Assembly: GCA_027492545.1 (NCBI GenBank)
Contig: JAPUEL010000076.1
Coordinates: 1 to 64,000, forward strand
DNA: 64,000 nucleotides
Direction of reading: 5' to 3'
Source of the DNA: Propionibacteriaceae bacterium
GTDB taxonomy: Bacteria; Actinomycetota; Actinomycetes; Propionibacteriales; Propionibacteriaceae
Under the pieces are notes generated by a model that worked only from the letters and a program-made list of their open reading frames with translations, did no database searches and was not told the origin of the DNA. Of the stretch, positions 55,516 through 63,859 are shown in pieces (position 1 is the first letter of the stretch; each line of letters opens with the position of its first letter). The position numbers were made by a program, and so were the translations under genes.

Positions 55516-56385
55516 TCGGCGCGCGACGGGCCCGCTCGCCTGCGCGAACCGGAGCGACCAACCCGCGGGAAGCTCCACCCAGAGCCCCGAGCACACCAAC
55601 TCCTGTTGCTGCCACCGCACCAGACCGACCCCGGCAGCCACGAGGTCGACGGCGAGGAGCCGCACCTCATCCGACGCGGGCCAGGGCAGGCTTGACGTCT
55701 CGGCGCCGTCGACAGCGTGCGCGACGAAGTCGCGGTGGAGCCTGGCCGACGCAGGGGCTGCGGCAGCGTCGCGGGTGAGGCGGACCAGGGCTGCCTTCGT
55801 GCGCGGTGACGCTGTGCCAGGCACGGGTGCGGGCGTCGGCTCGTCCGGGGGCGCGACGGAGAACAGGTCCGGCTCGGCCTCTGTCTGCCCCACGGTGAAG
55901 TCGCTGCGGCCCACCGGGCGCGTGGTGGCTGGGAAGCCGGGGCCGTGAGGGACGGGAACGCCGCGCTGGAACGCGGTGGCGGCGGCGCGGGCCCGCTCGT
56001 CGGCCGCCTCGTTCATGGCATGGCCCGCGTGGCCCTTGACCCACTCGAACTCGACCTTCCTGCCCTGGAGCGCGGCGTCGAGGTCCTTCATCAGCTCGAC
56101 GTTGAGGACCGGCTTGCCGTCGCCCTTCTTCCAGCCCTTCCGCTTCCAGCCGGGCAACCACTTCGTGAGGGAGTTGATCACGTACTGCGAGTCGCACAGG
56201 ATGCGCAGCGGCTCGTCGAGGTGGGCCGTGGAGCGGAGCAGGTCCAGCACCGCCATGAGCTCACCCATGTTGTTGGTGCCGTGGTCCCAGCCTCCGGCCG
56301 CCCAGATGTCGTCGCTGACGTACCAGGCCCAGCCCGCGGGACCCGGATTGGACAGGGCGGACCCATCGGCGGCGGCAACAATCAC
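55513..56385 (-). CDS. rnhA: Ribonuclease HI with C-terminal extension
   Basis: From GTG 56385 the 290-residue protein has an RNase HI domain in the first 140 residues: catalytic acids D7, E42 ([12 protein letters not shown]), D65 ([10 protein letters not shown]) and D129 (NEAADERA), plus the basic handle [14 protein letters not shown]. It degrades RNA in RNA-DNA hybrids. Residues 150-290 form a linker rich in proline and a second region ([20 protein letters not shown], then [19 protein letters not shown]) that I cannot assign. TACGCT seven bases before GTG supports the start. It is divergent from a DinB-fold gene and precedes metG. Confidence 0.88.
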   Translation of the reverse strand: MIVAAADGSALSNPGPAGWAWYVSDDIWAAGGWDHGTNNMGELMAVLDLLRSTAHLDEPLRILCDSQYVINSLTKWLPGWKRKGWKKGDGKPVLNVELMKDLDAALQGRKVEFEWVKGHAGHAMNEAADERARAAATAFQRGVPVPHGPGFPATTRPVGRSDFTVGQTEAEPDLFSVAPPDEPTPAPVPGTASPRTKAALVRLTRDAAAAPASARLHRDFVAHAVDGAETSSLPWPASDEVRLLAVDLVAAGVGLVRWQQQELVCSGLWVELPAGWSLRFAQASGPVARR

Positions 56386-56392
56386 CCGGCTG

Positions 56393-56414
56393 AGCGTAGT
56401 CGATCGGTTAGGCT
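56393..56414. promoter_or_regulatory. Bidirectional leaderless promoter, rnhA / DinB-fold gene
   Basis: Minus-strand TACGCT (56393-56398) is seven bases before the rnhA GTG. Plus-strand TAGGCT (56409-56414) is seven bases before ATG 56422. The intergenic region is 36 bases. Confidence 0.6.
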
Positions 56415-56421
56415 CGCCGGC

Positions 56422-56970
56422 ATGAGCGAGCCCCCGATCCCGCCGCCCCCCGCCGAGCCGGACACCAAGGACTGGACCTGGGTCACCGAGCGCCCGTGCA
56501 CCGAGTGCGGGTTCGACCCGGCCACCGTCGCCCCGGAGGGTCTCCCCGGGCTCATCCTCGACGCGTCGGCTCGTTTCCAGGCGGCCGTCGACCAACGGGG
56601 CGCAGAACGGCGCCCCGCCCCCGGCACCTGGTCCGCGATCGAGTACGGGCGCCACGTCGCCGACGTGTGCGAGGTCATGACCGCGCGGCTGCGGCTGATC
56701 CTCGACAGCGACGGCGCGGGCGCCGAGTTCTCCGACTGGGACCAGGACGCGGCGGCACTCGACGACGAGTACTGGCTCTCCGACGCCAACGCGACGCGGA
56801 TCCTCATCGCCGAACGCGCGGAGGCCGCCGCCAAGGCGTGGGCGGAGCCCGAGGGCGACCAGTGGGCGTGGTCCGGGGTCCGCAGCAACGGGTCCCGTTT
56901 CACGACCCTGTCCTTGGGCCGCTACTTCGTCCACGACCTGACGCACCACCTGCACGACGTGGGGGCCTGA
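56422..56970 (+). CDS. DinB-fold (DinB/MDMPI superfamily) protein
   Basis: The 182-residue protein has the four-helix DinB fold, unrelated to DNA polymerase IV. PAPGTWSAIEYGRHVADVCE carries the first metal-binding histidine near 77 and YFVHDLTHHLHDVG the last pair near the C-terminus, as in metal-dependent thiol transferases of actinobacteria that use mycothiol. The start of the protein contains CTECGFDP, found in one subgroup of these proteins. The substrate is unknown. Its stop lies four bases before the response regulator stop on the other strand. Confidence 0.8.
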   Translation: MSEPPIPPPPAEPDTKDWTWVTERPCTECGFDPATVAPEGLPGLILDASARFQAAVDQRGAERRPAPGTWSAIEYGRHVADVCEVMTARLRLILDSDGAGAEFSDWDQDAAALDDEYWLSDANATRILIAERAEAAAKAWAEPEGDQWAWSGVRSNGSRFTTLSLGRYFVHDLTHHLHDVGA

Positions 56971-56974
56971 GAAC

Positions 56975-57595
56975 TCAGGTCAGGAGGCCGTGCCGACGCG
57001 CGGCCGCGACCGCCGCCGTGCGCGACTCGGCGCCCAGCTTCGCGAATGCATGCACCAGGTGGGTCTTCACCGTGCCCTCGGAGATGAACAGCCGCTTGGC
57101 GATTCCCCGATTGGTGACGCCCTCGGCCACAAGCCTCAGCACGTCGAGCTCACGGGCACTCAGAGTGGGCACGCCCTGCGTCATCCGCTCGACCACGCGG
57201 CCCTCCAAATCCCGCGACAGCACCAGGCGGCCCTGCGCCGCGTCCGCGATCCCCGCGACGATGTCCTCCGGCTCGGCGTCCTTGAGCAGGTAGCCGGCCG
57301 CGCCCGCCAGGACGGCGCGGGCGATGTCGGAATCGTTGTCGTAGGTGGTGAGGATGAGCACCGCCGGCCCACCGGGCCTGGCCCGGAGCGCCGACGTGAC
57401 CCCGACGCCGTCGAGGCCCGGGCCCAGCCGCAGGTCGCACAGCACCACATCAGGGTGGGTGCGCTCCACCGCCTCGAGCGCCTCCTCTCCGGACGCGGCC
57501 GCTCCGACGACCTCGACCCCGTCGGCGCCGTCGAGCAGTGCTCGCAGCCCCGACCGGACAACCGGGTGATCGTCGACGATGAGCACGCGCGTCAC
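56975..57595 (-). CDS. NarL-family response regulator
   Basis: The 206-residue protein has a receiver domain with D8, D9 and the phosphorylated D54 (VVLCDLRLGPG), the conserved lysine in GYLLKDAEP, and a LuxR-type helix-turn-helix at about 143-190 (LSARELDVLRLVAEGVTN to TVKTHLVHAFAKLGA). Start GTG 57595 overlaps the kinase stop (GTGA). It is the last gene of the DUF2871-kinase-regulator unit and probably controls its own operon or a membrane function. Confidence 0.93.
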   Translation of the reverse strand: MTRVLIVDDHPVVRSGLRALLDGADGVEVVGAAASGEEALEAVERTHPDVVLCDLRLGPGLDGVGVTSALRARPGGPAVLILTTYDNDSDIARAVLAGAAGYLLKDAEPEDIVAGIADAAQGRLVLSRDLEGRVVERMTQGVPTLSARELDVLRLVAEGVTNRGIAKRLFISEGTVKTHLVHAFAKLGAESRTAAVAAARRHGLLT

Positions 57596-58782
57596 CGGGA
57601 GGACTCCACCGCGGCGATCAGCGGCAGCCGGAGCGCCACCGCGGTGCCTCCGGGCTCCGACTCCACCTCTACGCCACCCCCCAGCTCGGCGAACCGCTCG
57701 CGCAGGGCCCTGAGCCCGTACCCGCCGGCCGGGCCCGCGGCGACCGGCCGGGACACGTCGAAGCCCACGCCGTCGTCGACGATGTCCAAATGCACCTCGT
57801 CGCCCGCTCGGGCGAGCTCCACGTTGACCCGGCGCGCCCCCGAGTGCAGCCGCACGTTGGCGAGCGCGCCCTGCGCGCCGCGCAGCAGTGCCACCTCGAT
57901 GGGGGTCGCCAGCCTGGGCAGGTCCGGATCGACGGAGACGGCCCACTCCGCGCCCAGGAAGCCCGCCACCTCCGCCGTGAGCCTGCTGAGGGGCGCGGAG
58001 AGCCCCCCGGCGCCGGGGGTATCTGGCGCCAGCGCCATCACCACTCTGCGGGACTCGGCGAGGTTCTCGGAGGCCGTCGCCTCGATCTCCGCGACAAGGC
58101 GCTCGGCGGCGGCCGGGTCGCCCGCGCGGTGCGCGGCCCTGGCCAGGAGCACGATCGAGGAGAAGCCCTGGGCGAGGGTGTCATGGATGTCGTGGGCGAG
58201 GCGTTGCCGCTCGGCCATCACGCCCGCCTCCCGCTGCAACCTGGCGGTCTCGTCCTCTGCCCGCAGCACCTCGGCGAGCAGCCGGTGATGCTCTGAGGCT
58301 TCGTGTTCGAACTGCAGCACGCCCCGCGCGAGCCCAACGGCCACGAGGGCACCGACGAGCGGCCCGAGGACCGCGCCGACGCTGTGGCCGCCGGTCATGG
58401 CGAGCACCGTCACGACGAGCGCCAGTGTCACGGCGGTCAAGAGCAGCGAGGCGAGCAGCGGCAGGACGGTGGCGGCCAGCAGCCAGAGGGGGAAGACCAC
58501 CCACAGGAAGTCCTGGGACAGCACCATGAGGGCCACTGTGCCCAGGAACAGCAGCCCGATCCACACGGATCTTCCCGCGCTGCCCAGCCGGGAGTGCACC
58601 GCCAGCCCGGCGACGAACACCGTCAGCACCGCACCGGCCAGGACCATGAGGGGCCAGCCGGCCCCACCGGTCCAGGCGAGGACGGTGGCCACCACGAGCA
58701 GCCCGACGAACAGCAGTGCCACCCCCACCCTCAGCCACCAGGACGCCGACCAGCGCGGCGGGTGGTCGGTGGTGGTCGTCAC
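57592..58782 (-). CDS. Sensor histidine kinase (NarL/DesK type)
   Basis: The 396-residue kinase has about six membrane helices in residues 16-155, a linker coiled coil, the HisKA_3 box ERQRLAHDIHDTLAQGFS with the phosphorylated H200, an N box near 310 (GAQGALANVRLHSGARR) and a G box DDGVGFD near 340. It should phosphorylate the regulator encoded next. The GTG start overlaps the DUF2871 stop (GTGA). No extracellular sensor domain is seen, so the signal is probably within the membrane, perhaps through DUF2871. It is complete, unlike the kinase at 4.0 kb. Confidence 0.9.
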   Translation of the reverse strand: MTTTTDHPPRWSASWWLRVGVALLFVGLLVVATVLAWTGGAGWPLMVLAGAVLTVFVAGLAVHSRLGSAGRSVWIGLLFLGTVALMVLSQDFLWVVFPLWLLAATVLPLLASLLLTAVTLALVVTVLAMTGGHSVGAVLGPLVGALVAVGLARGVLQFEHEASEHHRLLAEVLRAEDETARLQREAGVMAERQRLAHDIHDTLAQGFSSIVLLARAAHRAGDPAAAERLVAEIEATASENLAESRRVVMALAPDTPGAGGLSAPLSRLTAEVAGFLGAEWAVSVDPDLPRLATPIEVALLRGAQGALANVRLHSGARRVNVELARAGDEVHLDIVDDGVGFDVSRPVAAGPAGGYGLRALRERFAELGGGVEVESEPGGTAVALRLPLIAAVESSR

Positions 58783-59213
58783 GCCCCCACGGTAGCGGGG
58801 GCCGGCGTGGCGACGAGGGCGCGGCGCAGGATCACGAACAGGTACACGAACGTGCCGGCCAGCACCATGTGCCCGAGCCCGCCGATACCGGCCCACATCG
58901 GGGAGGTGGCGAGCGGGATCTCGAGCACCTGCAGCGTCCCCTTGACCACCATGGCGCCGAAGGTGAGCCCGAGGCCGACGTTCCACAGCAGGGCGAACAG
59001 CTTGGTGGGCCCCTCGGCGAGCGCGAAGCTCCGTGCCAGGGAGAGCACCACCAGGAGCATCAGCGTGCCGAGGGCCAAGGCGTGGGTGTGCGCGGTGGTG
59101 AGTTGGGTGTGGCCGGTGAAGTCATTCAGCTTGGTCATCTCGCGCCAGTAGAGGCCCGAGGCGAGGCCGAGTGCGGTCCATGCGGCGGCGGAGGCGAAGA
59201 GTCGATCGAGCAT
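58779..59213 (-). CDS. DUF2871 family membrane protein
   Basis: The 144-residue protein has four membrane helices and matches DUF2871. Conserved parts include ASGLYWREMTKLNDFTGHTQL and TAHTHALALGTLMLL, with several histidines (in GHTQLTTAHTHALALG and GLGHMVLAG) that could bind metal or haem. It is the first gene of a three-gene unit with the kinase and regulator, each overlapping by GTGA, which suggests it belongs to the sensing function. I saw no clear promoter in the 67 bases upstream. Confidence 0.82.
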   Translation of the reverse strand: MLDRLFASAAAWTALGLASGLYWREMTKLNDFTGHTQLTTAHTHALALGTLMLLVVLSLARSFALAEGPTKLFALLWNVGLGLTFGAMVVKGTLQVLEIPLATSPMWAGIGGLGHMVLAGTFVYLFVILRRALVATPAPATVGA

Positions 59214-59280
59214 GCCTCCATGCTTCCCGGTAGCCGGCGCGATGTCCTCCGGCGAGCATCCACCGTCCGATGGACCCGCG

Positions 59281-59892
59281 TCAGGGGAGGGTCAGCATGA
59301 TGGCGCGGTACCGCTCGACGAAGCCGGCGCCGAGCGCCGACTCTCGGCCTTCGGCGTCGTCCGCCGCCAGTTCCACCGCCCAGCCTCGCGTCAGGGGCAC
59401 GCCTGACCGCATCGGGGCGGTCGGCGACGCCGCGGTGAAGACGGCGGCCGCCTGGGCGACCCGGCAGCCCGCCTCCTGCAGCGCCTCGGCGCCGGCGCCG
59501 GGCAGGGTGCGGAGCAGGGCCGGCCGCCCACACCACCCAGTCACCGCGACCAGCGCCTGGTCCAACGGAAGCCCGGGATCGCCCACCACGAGGGCGTGGC
59601 CGTCCCTGAGCAGCCATCCGCCCAGGCGGGCGCGCCGGCCTGACGGGCGGGACCGCTCGAGCACCCGCTCGATGTCGGCCGGCCGGGAGGCGGCGAGCAC
59701 CGTCCTCGGCGGGACCCGGCGGACTGCCTCGGTCTCCCCCCTCGGCACCCACACCGGCCCTTCGTCCTCCGGCAGGACCACGTACCACTGGTCGTTGGCC
59801 GCCAGGAGGTGCCCGACGAGGTCCCTCGCCACCCCACCGCTCACCCAGCGAAGACTCAGCCGCGGGGCATCGTCGGGCAGCTCGTGGATCAA
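59281..59892 (-). CDS. GNAT-like half protein at the end of the nucleoside operon
   Basis: The 203-residue protein starts at TTG 59892, which overlaps the add stop as TTGA; no other start fits before the conserved part. LRWVSGGVARDLVGHLLAAND to VRRVPPRTVLA resembles the SH3-like N-terminal domain of actinobacterial GNAT acetyltransferases of the Rv0428c type, and VVGDPGLPLDQALVAVTGWC resembles the first half of their acetyltransferase region. The second half with the acetyl-CoA loop is missing, so it may be a shortened or inactive relative. Low similarity by eye; the family call is tentative. Confidence 0.5.
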   Translation of the reverse strand: MIHELPDDAPRLSLRWVSGGVARDLVGHLLAANDQWYVVLPEDEGPVWVPRGETEAVRRVPPRTVLAASRPADIERVLERSRPSGRRARLGGWLLRDGHALVVGDPGLPLDQALVAVTGWCGRPALLRTLPGAGAEALQEAGCRVAQAAAVFTAASPTAPMRSGVPLTRGWAVELAADDAEGRESALGAGFVERYRAIMLTLP

Positions 59893-60959
59893 CGCGCCGC
59901 CGCGTAGGAGGGGAGGATGAGCTCGCCGACGATCCGCTCGCGCTGGTCGTGCGGGAGGAAGGCCGCGCGCATCGCGCGCACGGTGGCCAGCTCGACGTCG
60001 TCGAGCGTCCAGCCGAAGGCCTCGCTCAGCAGCGCGAACTCCCGCGACATCGTCGTGGCGCTCATGAGCCGGTTGTCGCAGTTGACCGTCACGGTGAAGT
60101 CCAGGCGGTGCAGCAGGTCGACGGGGTGGTCCGCCATCGTCGCCGCGATCCCGGTCTGCAGGTTGGACGAGGGGGAGATCTCCAGCGGGATGCGGGCATC
60201 GCGCACGTAGGCTGCCAGGCGGCCGAGCCGGGGACCGTCGGCCGTGGCCTCGATGTCCTCGACGATGCGCACCCCGTGCCCCAGCCGGGCCGCGCCGCAC
60301 ACCTGGACGGCCTCCCAGATCGACGGCAGGCCGTGCGCCTCGCCGGCATGGATGGTGAAGAACATGTTGTCGTGCCTGAGCTGCCGGAAGGCCTCGGCGA
60401 ACCGTGACGGCGGGAAGCCGTCCTCCGCCCCGGCGATGTCGAAGCCACACACCGACTCGTCGCGGTAGCGCACGGCCAGCTGTGCGACGTCGGTCGACGG
60501 TTCGGAGTGCCGCATGGAGGTCAGGATCTGCTGCGCCACGATGAGGTGCCCGGCGGCGGAGGCCACGGCCATTCCCGAGGCCAGGCCGTCGCGGACGGAC
60601 TCGACGACGGTCTCCAGCGACATGCCGAGCCGCTGATGCTGGCGCGGCGCGTAGCGGGCCTCGGCGTAGACCACCCCGTCGGCGGCCTGGTCGACGACGA
60701 ACTCGTGCGCCACACGCTCCAGCTGCTCGGGCGTCTGCATGGCGGCGACGGTGTGCTCGAAGGTCTCCAGGTAACGCACCAGCGAGCCGGAGTCCGCCGC
60801 AGCGAAGAACCACTCGCGCAGCCCGTCCGGATCGGTGGTGGGCAGCTGGTGGCCGTTGGCGGCGCAGTGCTCGATGACGGTCTCGGGGCGGAGCCCCCCG
60901 TCGAGATGGTCGTGGAGCGCCACCTTGGGCAGCGGCCTGAGGTCGTCGATGGAGAGCAT
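59889..60959 (-). CDS. add: Adenosine deaminase
   Basis: The 356-residue enzyme deaminates adenosine to inosine. H16 and H18 (LHDHLDGGLRPETV) bind zinc; HAGEAHG near 213, the catalytic HGVRI near 238, and SPSSNLQTG near 268 complete the site. I start it at ATG 60959, because TAACGT lies seven bases upstream; the ORF also allows GTG 60968. It sits between cdd and the GNAT-like gene in the nucleoside importer operon. Confidence 0.94.
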   Translation of the reverse strand: MLSIDDLRPLPKVALHDHLDGGLRPETVIEHCAANGHQLPTTDPDGLREWFFAAADSGSLVRYLETFEHTVAAMQTPEQLERVAHEFVVDQAADGVVYAEARYAPRQHQRLGMSLETVVESVRDGLASGMAVASAAGHLIVAQQILTSMRHSEPSTDVAQLAVRYRDESVCGFDIAGAEDGFPPSRFAEAFRQLRHDNMFFTIHAGEAHGLPSIWEAVQVCGAARLGHGVRIVEDIEATADGPRLGRLAAYVRDARIPLEISPSSNLQTGIAATMADHPVDLLHRLDFTVTVNCDNRLMSATTMSREFALLSEAFGWTLDDVELATVRAMRAAFLPHDQRERIVGELILPSYAAAR

Positions 60960-60966
60960 GCCTGCC

Positions 60967-60972
60967 ACGTTA
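60967..60972 (-). promoter_or_regulatory. Possible leaderless -10 box of add, built on the cdd stop codon
   Basis: TAACGT ends seven bases before ATG 60959. Its first three bases are the TAA stop of cdd (60970-60972). The gap between the genes is ten bases. Read-through from the operon promoter could make it unnecessary. Confidence 0.4.
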
Positions 60973-61383
60973 GCGAACGGGTGGGGAGACCGCGTCGAGG
61001 TCGTCCGGGCCGAAGGCCTGCGGGAGCATCGCGGCCAGCGTGAGGATCCCCGCGGGCGTCTCCATGAGCAGCCCGGCGCCTCCGTGTTCGAACAGGAGCT
61101 GGCGGCAGCGGCCGCAGGGCGTGATCACGTCCCCGTCGCCGTTGACGCAGGTGAACGCGACCAGGCGGCCTCCCCCGCCCGCGACCAGGTCCGAGACGAG
61201 GCCGCACTCGGCGCACAGCACGACGCCGTAGGCCGCGTTCTCCACGTTGCAGCCCCTGACGACCCGCCCGTCGTCGACGAGCGCCGCCGCCCCGACGGGG
61301 TAGCCCGAGTAGGGCGCGTAGGCCCGACGGGAGAGCTCGATGGCCACGGCGCGCAGGCCGTCCCAGTCGACACCGCCGGTCAT
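60970..61383 (-). CDS. cdd: Cytidine deaminase
   Basis: The 137-residue enzyme deaminates cytidine and deoxycytidine to uridine forms. C57 and E59 (VLCAECG), C90 and C93 (TPCGRCRQ) are the zinc and proton-transfer residues; YAPYSGYPVGAAA and GCNVENAAYG are family signatures. ATG 61383 shares one base with the stop of the permease gene (TGATG). The importer genes upstream probably bring in its substrate. Confidence 0.95.
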   Translation of the reverse strand: MTGGVDWDGLRAVAIELSRRAYAPYSGYPVGAAALVDDGRVVRGCNVENAAYGVVLCAECGLVSDLVAGGGGRLVAFTCVNGDGDVITPCGRCRQLLFEHGGAGLLMETPAGILTLAAMLPQAFGPDDLDAVSPPVR

Positions 61384-62675
61384 CAGTGGCTCTTCACGAA
61401 GTGCACGCCGTCCGCGGCCGGGGACCTGACGCGGCCCACGAGGCCGGCCACGGCGATGATGGTGGCCAGGTAGGGCAGCATCTCGATGAAGTCGCTGGGA
61501 ATCGGCAGCTGCATCAGCTTGGTGGTCTGCGCCAGAGCGCGGGCGAAGCCGAAGAACACCGCCATCAGCGCCGCGAGTACGGGGTTCCACCGGCCCATGA
61601 TCACCGCGGCCAGCGCGATGAAGCCGTTTCCGGCCGTGGGGTTGTTGTCCTGGAAGGCGCCCACGGAGCCGATCGTGAAGTAGGCGCCGCCGAGGCCCGC
61701 GAACATGCCGCCCAGCAGGACGGCGGAGGCCTTCGTCCAGATCACGTTGATGCCGACGGTGTCCGCCGCGTGTGGGTGCTCACCCACGGAACGCACGCGC
61801 AGCCCCCAGATCGTGCGGTACAGCAGGAACCACACCAGCGGCACGGCCGCGATGCCGAGGTAGGTCAACGGCTTCTGGGTGAACAGGATGGGTCCGAGGA
61901 ACGGGATGGACTCCAGGCCCGGGATGCGCCACGCCTGCATGGGCGTGACGTTGCTGAAGGCCTCCATGTTCTTGGCCACGAGCTGCTGGTAGATGAACCC
62001 GGTCAGGCCGGTGGCCAGCAGGTTGATCACCACGCCGATGATGACGTGGTCCACCAGGTACTTGAGCGTGAACAGCGCGAGCACGCAGGCCATGAGCACG
62101 CCGGCCAGGGCGGCGGCGAAGAGCCCGGCCAGGTAGGACTGGGTGATCGAGTACGTCAGCGAGGCCGAGAACGCGGCGGTGAGGAACATGCCCTCGATGG
62201 CGATGTTGACCACGCCCGCCCGCTCGGCGAGCACGCCGCTCAGGACCCCGAACAGGAGCGGGGTGGCGTACTCGAGGGTCAGGTTCAGTTGGCTGGTGAG
62301 CGTGAACGGGAGGGTGGAGCTGGCCGCCGCCCAGACGATGAACCCGACGAGGACGCCCACCCCCGCCGCGACACCGGCAGCCGTGCGCAACCTCGGGCTC
62401 AGCCGCCCGGACAGGAATCCGATCCCGGCGCCGATCACGAGCAGCGCGCAGAACAGCACCGTGGCGGTGCCGGGGACCTCGAGCGTGGGGAGCTTGACGT
62501 CGGCGAACGCGTCGGACAGCGCGATCAGGCCGGACTTGTCGACGGTGAACGCCATGAGGAGGAGCAGCCCGCCGATCACGGTGACCAGCACGCCGGTGGA
62601 AAGCCTCTGGGCGCGCTTCTCGGGAGACTCGACGATGGTCTTCTCCACCGTCGTGGGGATGATGTCGGCGCTCAC
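61383..62675 (-). CDS. Nucleoside ABC transporter permease (second subunit)
   Basis: The 430-residue membrane protein belongs to the branched permease family of BMP/NupQ-type nucleoside importers. About ten to twelve membrane helices; GVLAERAGVVNIAIEGMFLTAA is the conserved family segment after the fourth helix, and GGMFAGLGGAYFTIGSVGAF and GNGFIALAAVIMGRWNP are the cytoplasmic loops that meet the ATPase. Start GTG 62675 overlaps the first permease stop (GTGA). Its C-terminus is coupled to cdd. Confidence 0.92.
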   Translation of the reverse strand: MSADIIPTTVEKTIVESPEKRAQRLSTGVLVTVIGGLLLLMAFTVDKSGLIALSDAFADVKLPTLEVPGTATVLFCALLVIGAGIGFLSGRLSPRLRTAAGVAAGVGVLVGFIVWAAASSTLPFTLTSQLNLTLEYATPLLFGVLSGVLAERAGVVNIAIEGMFLTAAFSASLTYSITQSYLAGLFAAALAGVLMACVLALFTLKYLVDHVIIGVVINLLATGLTGFIYQQLVAKNMEAFSNVTPMQAWRIPGLESIPFLGPILFTQKPLTYLGIAAVPLVWFLLYRTIWGLRVRSVGEHPHAADTVGINVIWTKASAVLLGGMFAGLGGAYFTIGSVGAFQDNNPTAGNGFIALAAVIMGRWNPVLAALMAVFFGFARALAQTTKLMQLPIPSDFIEMLPYLATIIAVAGLVGRVRSPAADGVHFVKSH

Positions 62676-63859
62676 GCCTGGGCCACCTTCGCGCTCGGTT
62701 CGGACTGGTGCTTGACCGTGCGTTCACGCAGGAACGGCAACAGCCACACGACGAAGGCCGGGGCGGCCACGAACAGCACGATCAGCGCCTGGATGAGGTC
62801 CGTCAGCCGGTCCGGTGTGTTGGCCATGGTCACCATCGTTCGCCGCGATGCCTTCAGCGCGCCGAAGAGGAGCCCCGCGAAGACCACGCCCAGGGGGCGC
62901 GAGCGGCCCAGCAGCGCCACGGTGATCGCGTCGAAGCCGAGGGTGCCGACGATGGTGCCGGTCATCTGTGGGGGAAAGCCGGTCAGCAGTTCGGGCGCGG
63001 TGACGACGAGGACGCCGGCCAGGCCCGCCAGGCCGCCGGCCAGGGCCATGGTCAGGATGGTCACGGTGGAGACGCTGGCGCCGGCTGTCGCGGCCGCGTT
63101 GGGGTTCAGGCCCACCGCCTTGAGGTGGACGCCGAACTTCGTGCGCTCCGACAGCCACCAGACCGCCGCGGCCGCGAGGAGCGCCAGCACGAAGCCGAGG
63201 TGCAACCTGGTGCCGTCGATGCGCGGCATGGTGGCGGTCCACTCCAGGACCGGCGAGATGGGATCCGCCCGGCCGGGAGCCTGGAAGGCCTCCTGCAGCA
63301 TGAAGAACGCCAAGAGGCTGCCCGCGATGTAGTTCATCATGATGGTCACGATCACCTCGTGGGCCCCGGTGCGCGCCTTCAGGAGGCCGACGATGCCGCC
63401 CCACAGCGCCCCGGCGAGGAGTCCGACGGCGATGACCAGCGGAAGGTGCAGGTAGATCGGCAGGCCCTTGACCGTGAACCCGATGAAGGCGCCGGTGAGG
63501 GCCCCCATCATGGCCTGGCCCTGGGCACCGATGTTGAACAGGCCCGCGCGGAAGGCCACCGCGACACCCAGGCCTGCCGCGATCAGGGGCGCGGCCTCCG
63601 CGGTGGTGTTGGTGATCGCCACCCAGGAGCCCATCGAGCCGATCCACATGGCGTGGAACGTGGTGGACACCTTGGTCCAGCTCGCCGACAGCGCGTCTCC
63701 CGGCTGCGCGAAGAAGTAGGCCCACGTGGCCGCGACCTCAGCGTCGGAGACGATCATCACCACGGCGCTGACCAGGAACGCCAGGACCAGCGAGGCGAGG
63801 GTGATGATGAGCGTGTTGACCCACTCGGGGCGGTGCTGGACGGGTGTCGTCTGGCTCAT
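62672..63859 (-). CDS. Nucleoside ABC transporter permease (first subunit)
   Basis: The 395-residue permease (NupP type) has about ten membrane helices. FRAGLFNIGAQGQAMMGAL is its family segment, and GTLGFDAITVALLGRSRPLG the loop contacting the ATPase. It pairs with the second permease to form the membrane channel. ATG 63859 overlaps the ATPase stop (ATGA 63856-63859). Confidence 0.92.
   Translation of the reverse strand: MSQTTPVQHRPEWVNTLIITLASLVLAFLVSAVVMIVSDAEVAATWAYFFAQPGDALSASWTKVSTTFHAMWIGSMGSWVAITNTTAEAAPLIAAGLGVAVAFRAGLFNIGAQGQAMMGALTGAFIGFTVKGLPIYLHLPLVIAVGLLAGALWGGIVGLLKARTGAHEVIVTIMMNYIAGSLLAFFMLQEAFQAPGRADPISPVLEWTATMPRIDGTRLHLGFVLALLAAAAVWWLSERTKFGVHLKAVGLNPNAAATAGASVSTVTILTMALAGGLAGLAGVLVVTAPELLTGFPPQMTGTIVGTLGFDAITVALLGRSRPLGVVFAGLLFGALKASRRTMVTMANTPDRLTDLIQALIVLFVAAPAFVVWLLPFLRERTVKHQSEPSAKVAQA

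Noticed and set aside
56422-56970. DinB-fold gene as a second DNA polymerase IV
   Set aside because: It shares only the name. It lacks polymerase motifs and has the metal-binding histidines of the DinB/MDMPI four-helix family.
56975-58782. This kinase-regulator pair as a duplicate source of the truncated pair at 4 kb
   Set aside because: Linker and helix-turn-helix sequences differ clearly (LRFVAEG-type core versus LRLALLGS), so the two systems are separate members of the same large family.
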